Positions 4,809 to 5,292 of a stretch of DNA of 5,292 nucleotides are shown here, piece after piece. Under the pieces are notes generated by a model. The model saw nothing but the letters and a program-made list of their open reading frames with translations. It was not told where the DNA came from and searched no databases. The stretch covers positions 1 to 5,292 of the forward strand of contig JAHZHG010000225.1 in NCBI GenBank assembly GCA_019420425.1. The letters are read 5' to 3'. This DNA comes from Clostridiales bacterium. GTDB lineage: Bacteria > Bacillota > Clostridia > Lachnospirales > Lachnospiraceae. Each line of letters begins with the position of its first letter. Position 1 is the first letter of the stretch. The position numbers and the translations under genes were made by a program.

Positions 4809-5292
4809 ATGAAAATTCTGGTAACACCCACTTCCCTTCAGCCGGGGAAAAATGAAGCTATGCTGAAGCTCCTGAGAGAGTTTTCCGGGGATCTGGTATT
4901 TAACCCCACCGGACGCCCGTTGACCGCAGAGGAATTAAAGCCGCTGCTGGCAGACTGCGACGGCTATATTGCCGGGCTGGACTTTGTCACTGCAGAGGCA
5001 CTGGAGAACTGTCCGAACCTGAAGGTGATTTCCCGCTACGGCGCCGGTGTAGACCGCGTAGATCTGGAGGCGGCCAAAGCGAAGGGGATCAAGGTGACGA
5101 ACACGCCGGGCGTAAATGCCGAGGCTGTGGGGGAGCTGGCGTTTGGACTGGCTCTGGCTGCGGCACGGAAGATTCCGTATCTGGATAAACAGACAAGAGC
5201 GGGCGAGTGGGTTCGCTCCACAGGAATGGAGCTGGCCGGCAAGACCATCGGCATCCTGGGCCTGGGCGCTATCGGCAAAGTGGTAGCGCGCT
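4809..5292 (+). CDS. D-2-hydroxyacid dehydrogenase (phosphoglycerate dehydrogenase-like), N-terminal part (runs off right edge)
   Basis: The first 161 codons of a protein of the D-isomer-specific 2-hydroxyacid dehydrogenase family. The N-terminal flavodoxin-like catalytic segment includes LKVISRYGAGVDRVDL (71-86) and KVTNTPGVNAEAVGELAF (95-112), which resemble SerA-type enzymes. The NAD-binding Rossmann domain starts at KTIGILGLGAIGK with the GxGxxG glycines at 151, 153 and 156. The catalytic Arg/Glu/His positions are outside the window. AGGAGG at 4797-4802 overlaps the stop codon of the aldolase gene and sits 6 nt before the ATG, a sign of tight translational coupling. Serine-pathway SerA oxidises 3-phosphoglycerate. 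Placement directly after a KDPG aldolase suggests instead a catabolic role, such as interconverting a 2-keto and a 2-hydroxy sugar acid. Family sure, substrate inferred. Confidence 0.92.
   Translation, partial: MKILVTPTSLQPGKNEAMLKLLREFSGDLVFNPTGRPLTAEELKPLLADCDGYIAGLDFVTAEALENCPNLKVISRYGAGVDRVDLEAAKAKGIKVTNTPGVNAEAVGELAFGLALAAARKIPYLDKQTRAGEWVRSTGMELAGKTIGILGLGAIGKVVAR

Noticed and set aside
4177..4831. Two 216-codon minus-strand open frames opposite the aldolase gene
   Set aside because: Two overlapping frames in the same place are by-products of the codon use of the aldolase; neither resembles a known family.
1..5292. CRISPR array, tRNA/rRNA gene, insertion sequence or attachment site
   Set aside because: No spaced direct repeats, tRNA-like folds, transposase motifs or terminal inverted repeats were seen; almost all sequence is explained by metabolic genes and one divergent promoter region.

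Overview
This window is protein-coding bacterial DNA with an operon-style layout: short intergenic gaps, AGGAGG-type ribosome binding sites and near-consensus sigma-A promoters. These traits, the moderate G+C and the gene mix (LacI-family regulator, archaeal-type cupin phosphoglucose isomerase, KDPG aldolase) suggest a Firmicute, probably a Clostridia/Lachnospiraceae-like gut anaerobe. That placement is inference; no phylogenetic marker gene is present.

Layout. On the minus strand, a LacI-family repressor (TTG start at 1330, ending at 302) is followed after 28 nt by the first 91 codons of a zinc-dependent medium-chain alcohol/polyol dehydrogenase that runs off the left edge. Between 1331 and 1633 lies a divergent regulatory region. 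It holds a perfect consensus promoter facing left with a LacI-type operator just downstream, an imperfect 32-bp dyad in the middle, and a strong promoter facing right followed by a perfect 18-bp palindrome. On the plus strand is a tightly packed operon: a divergent AroE (shikimate dehydrogenase)-like oxidoreductase, a cupin-type glucose-6-phosphate isomerase, a phosphotriesterase-family metal hydrolase (probable lactonase), a KDPG/KHG aldolase, and the N-terminal half of a D-2-hydroxyacid (phosphoglycerate-type) dehydrogenase that runs off the right edge. The gaps between these genes are 27, 4, 20 and 10 nt.

How the genes may work together (inference). The set reads as a catabolic route for a sugar, sugar acid or cyclitol that is not a standard pathway. 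Oxidoreductases make a keto sugar or lactone, the phosphotriesterase-like enzyme opens a lactone, the cupin isomerase interconverts aldose and ketose 6-phosphates, the aldolase splits a 2-keto-3-deoxy acid (phosphate) to pyruvate plus an aldehyde, and the 2-hydroxyacid dehydrogenase handles a keto or hydroxy acid. A dehydratase, a kinase and a transporter would be expected outside the window. The substrate cannot be read from this sequence. The most unusual elements are the AroE-like enzyme, which keeps the catalytic Lys/Asp pair but lacks other shikimate-binding motifs, its pairing with a lactonase and aldolase, and the palindrome at the operon's transcription start.
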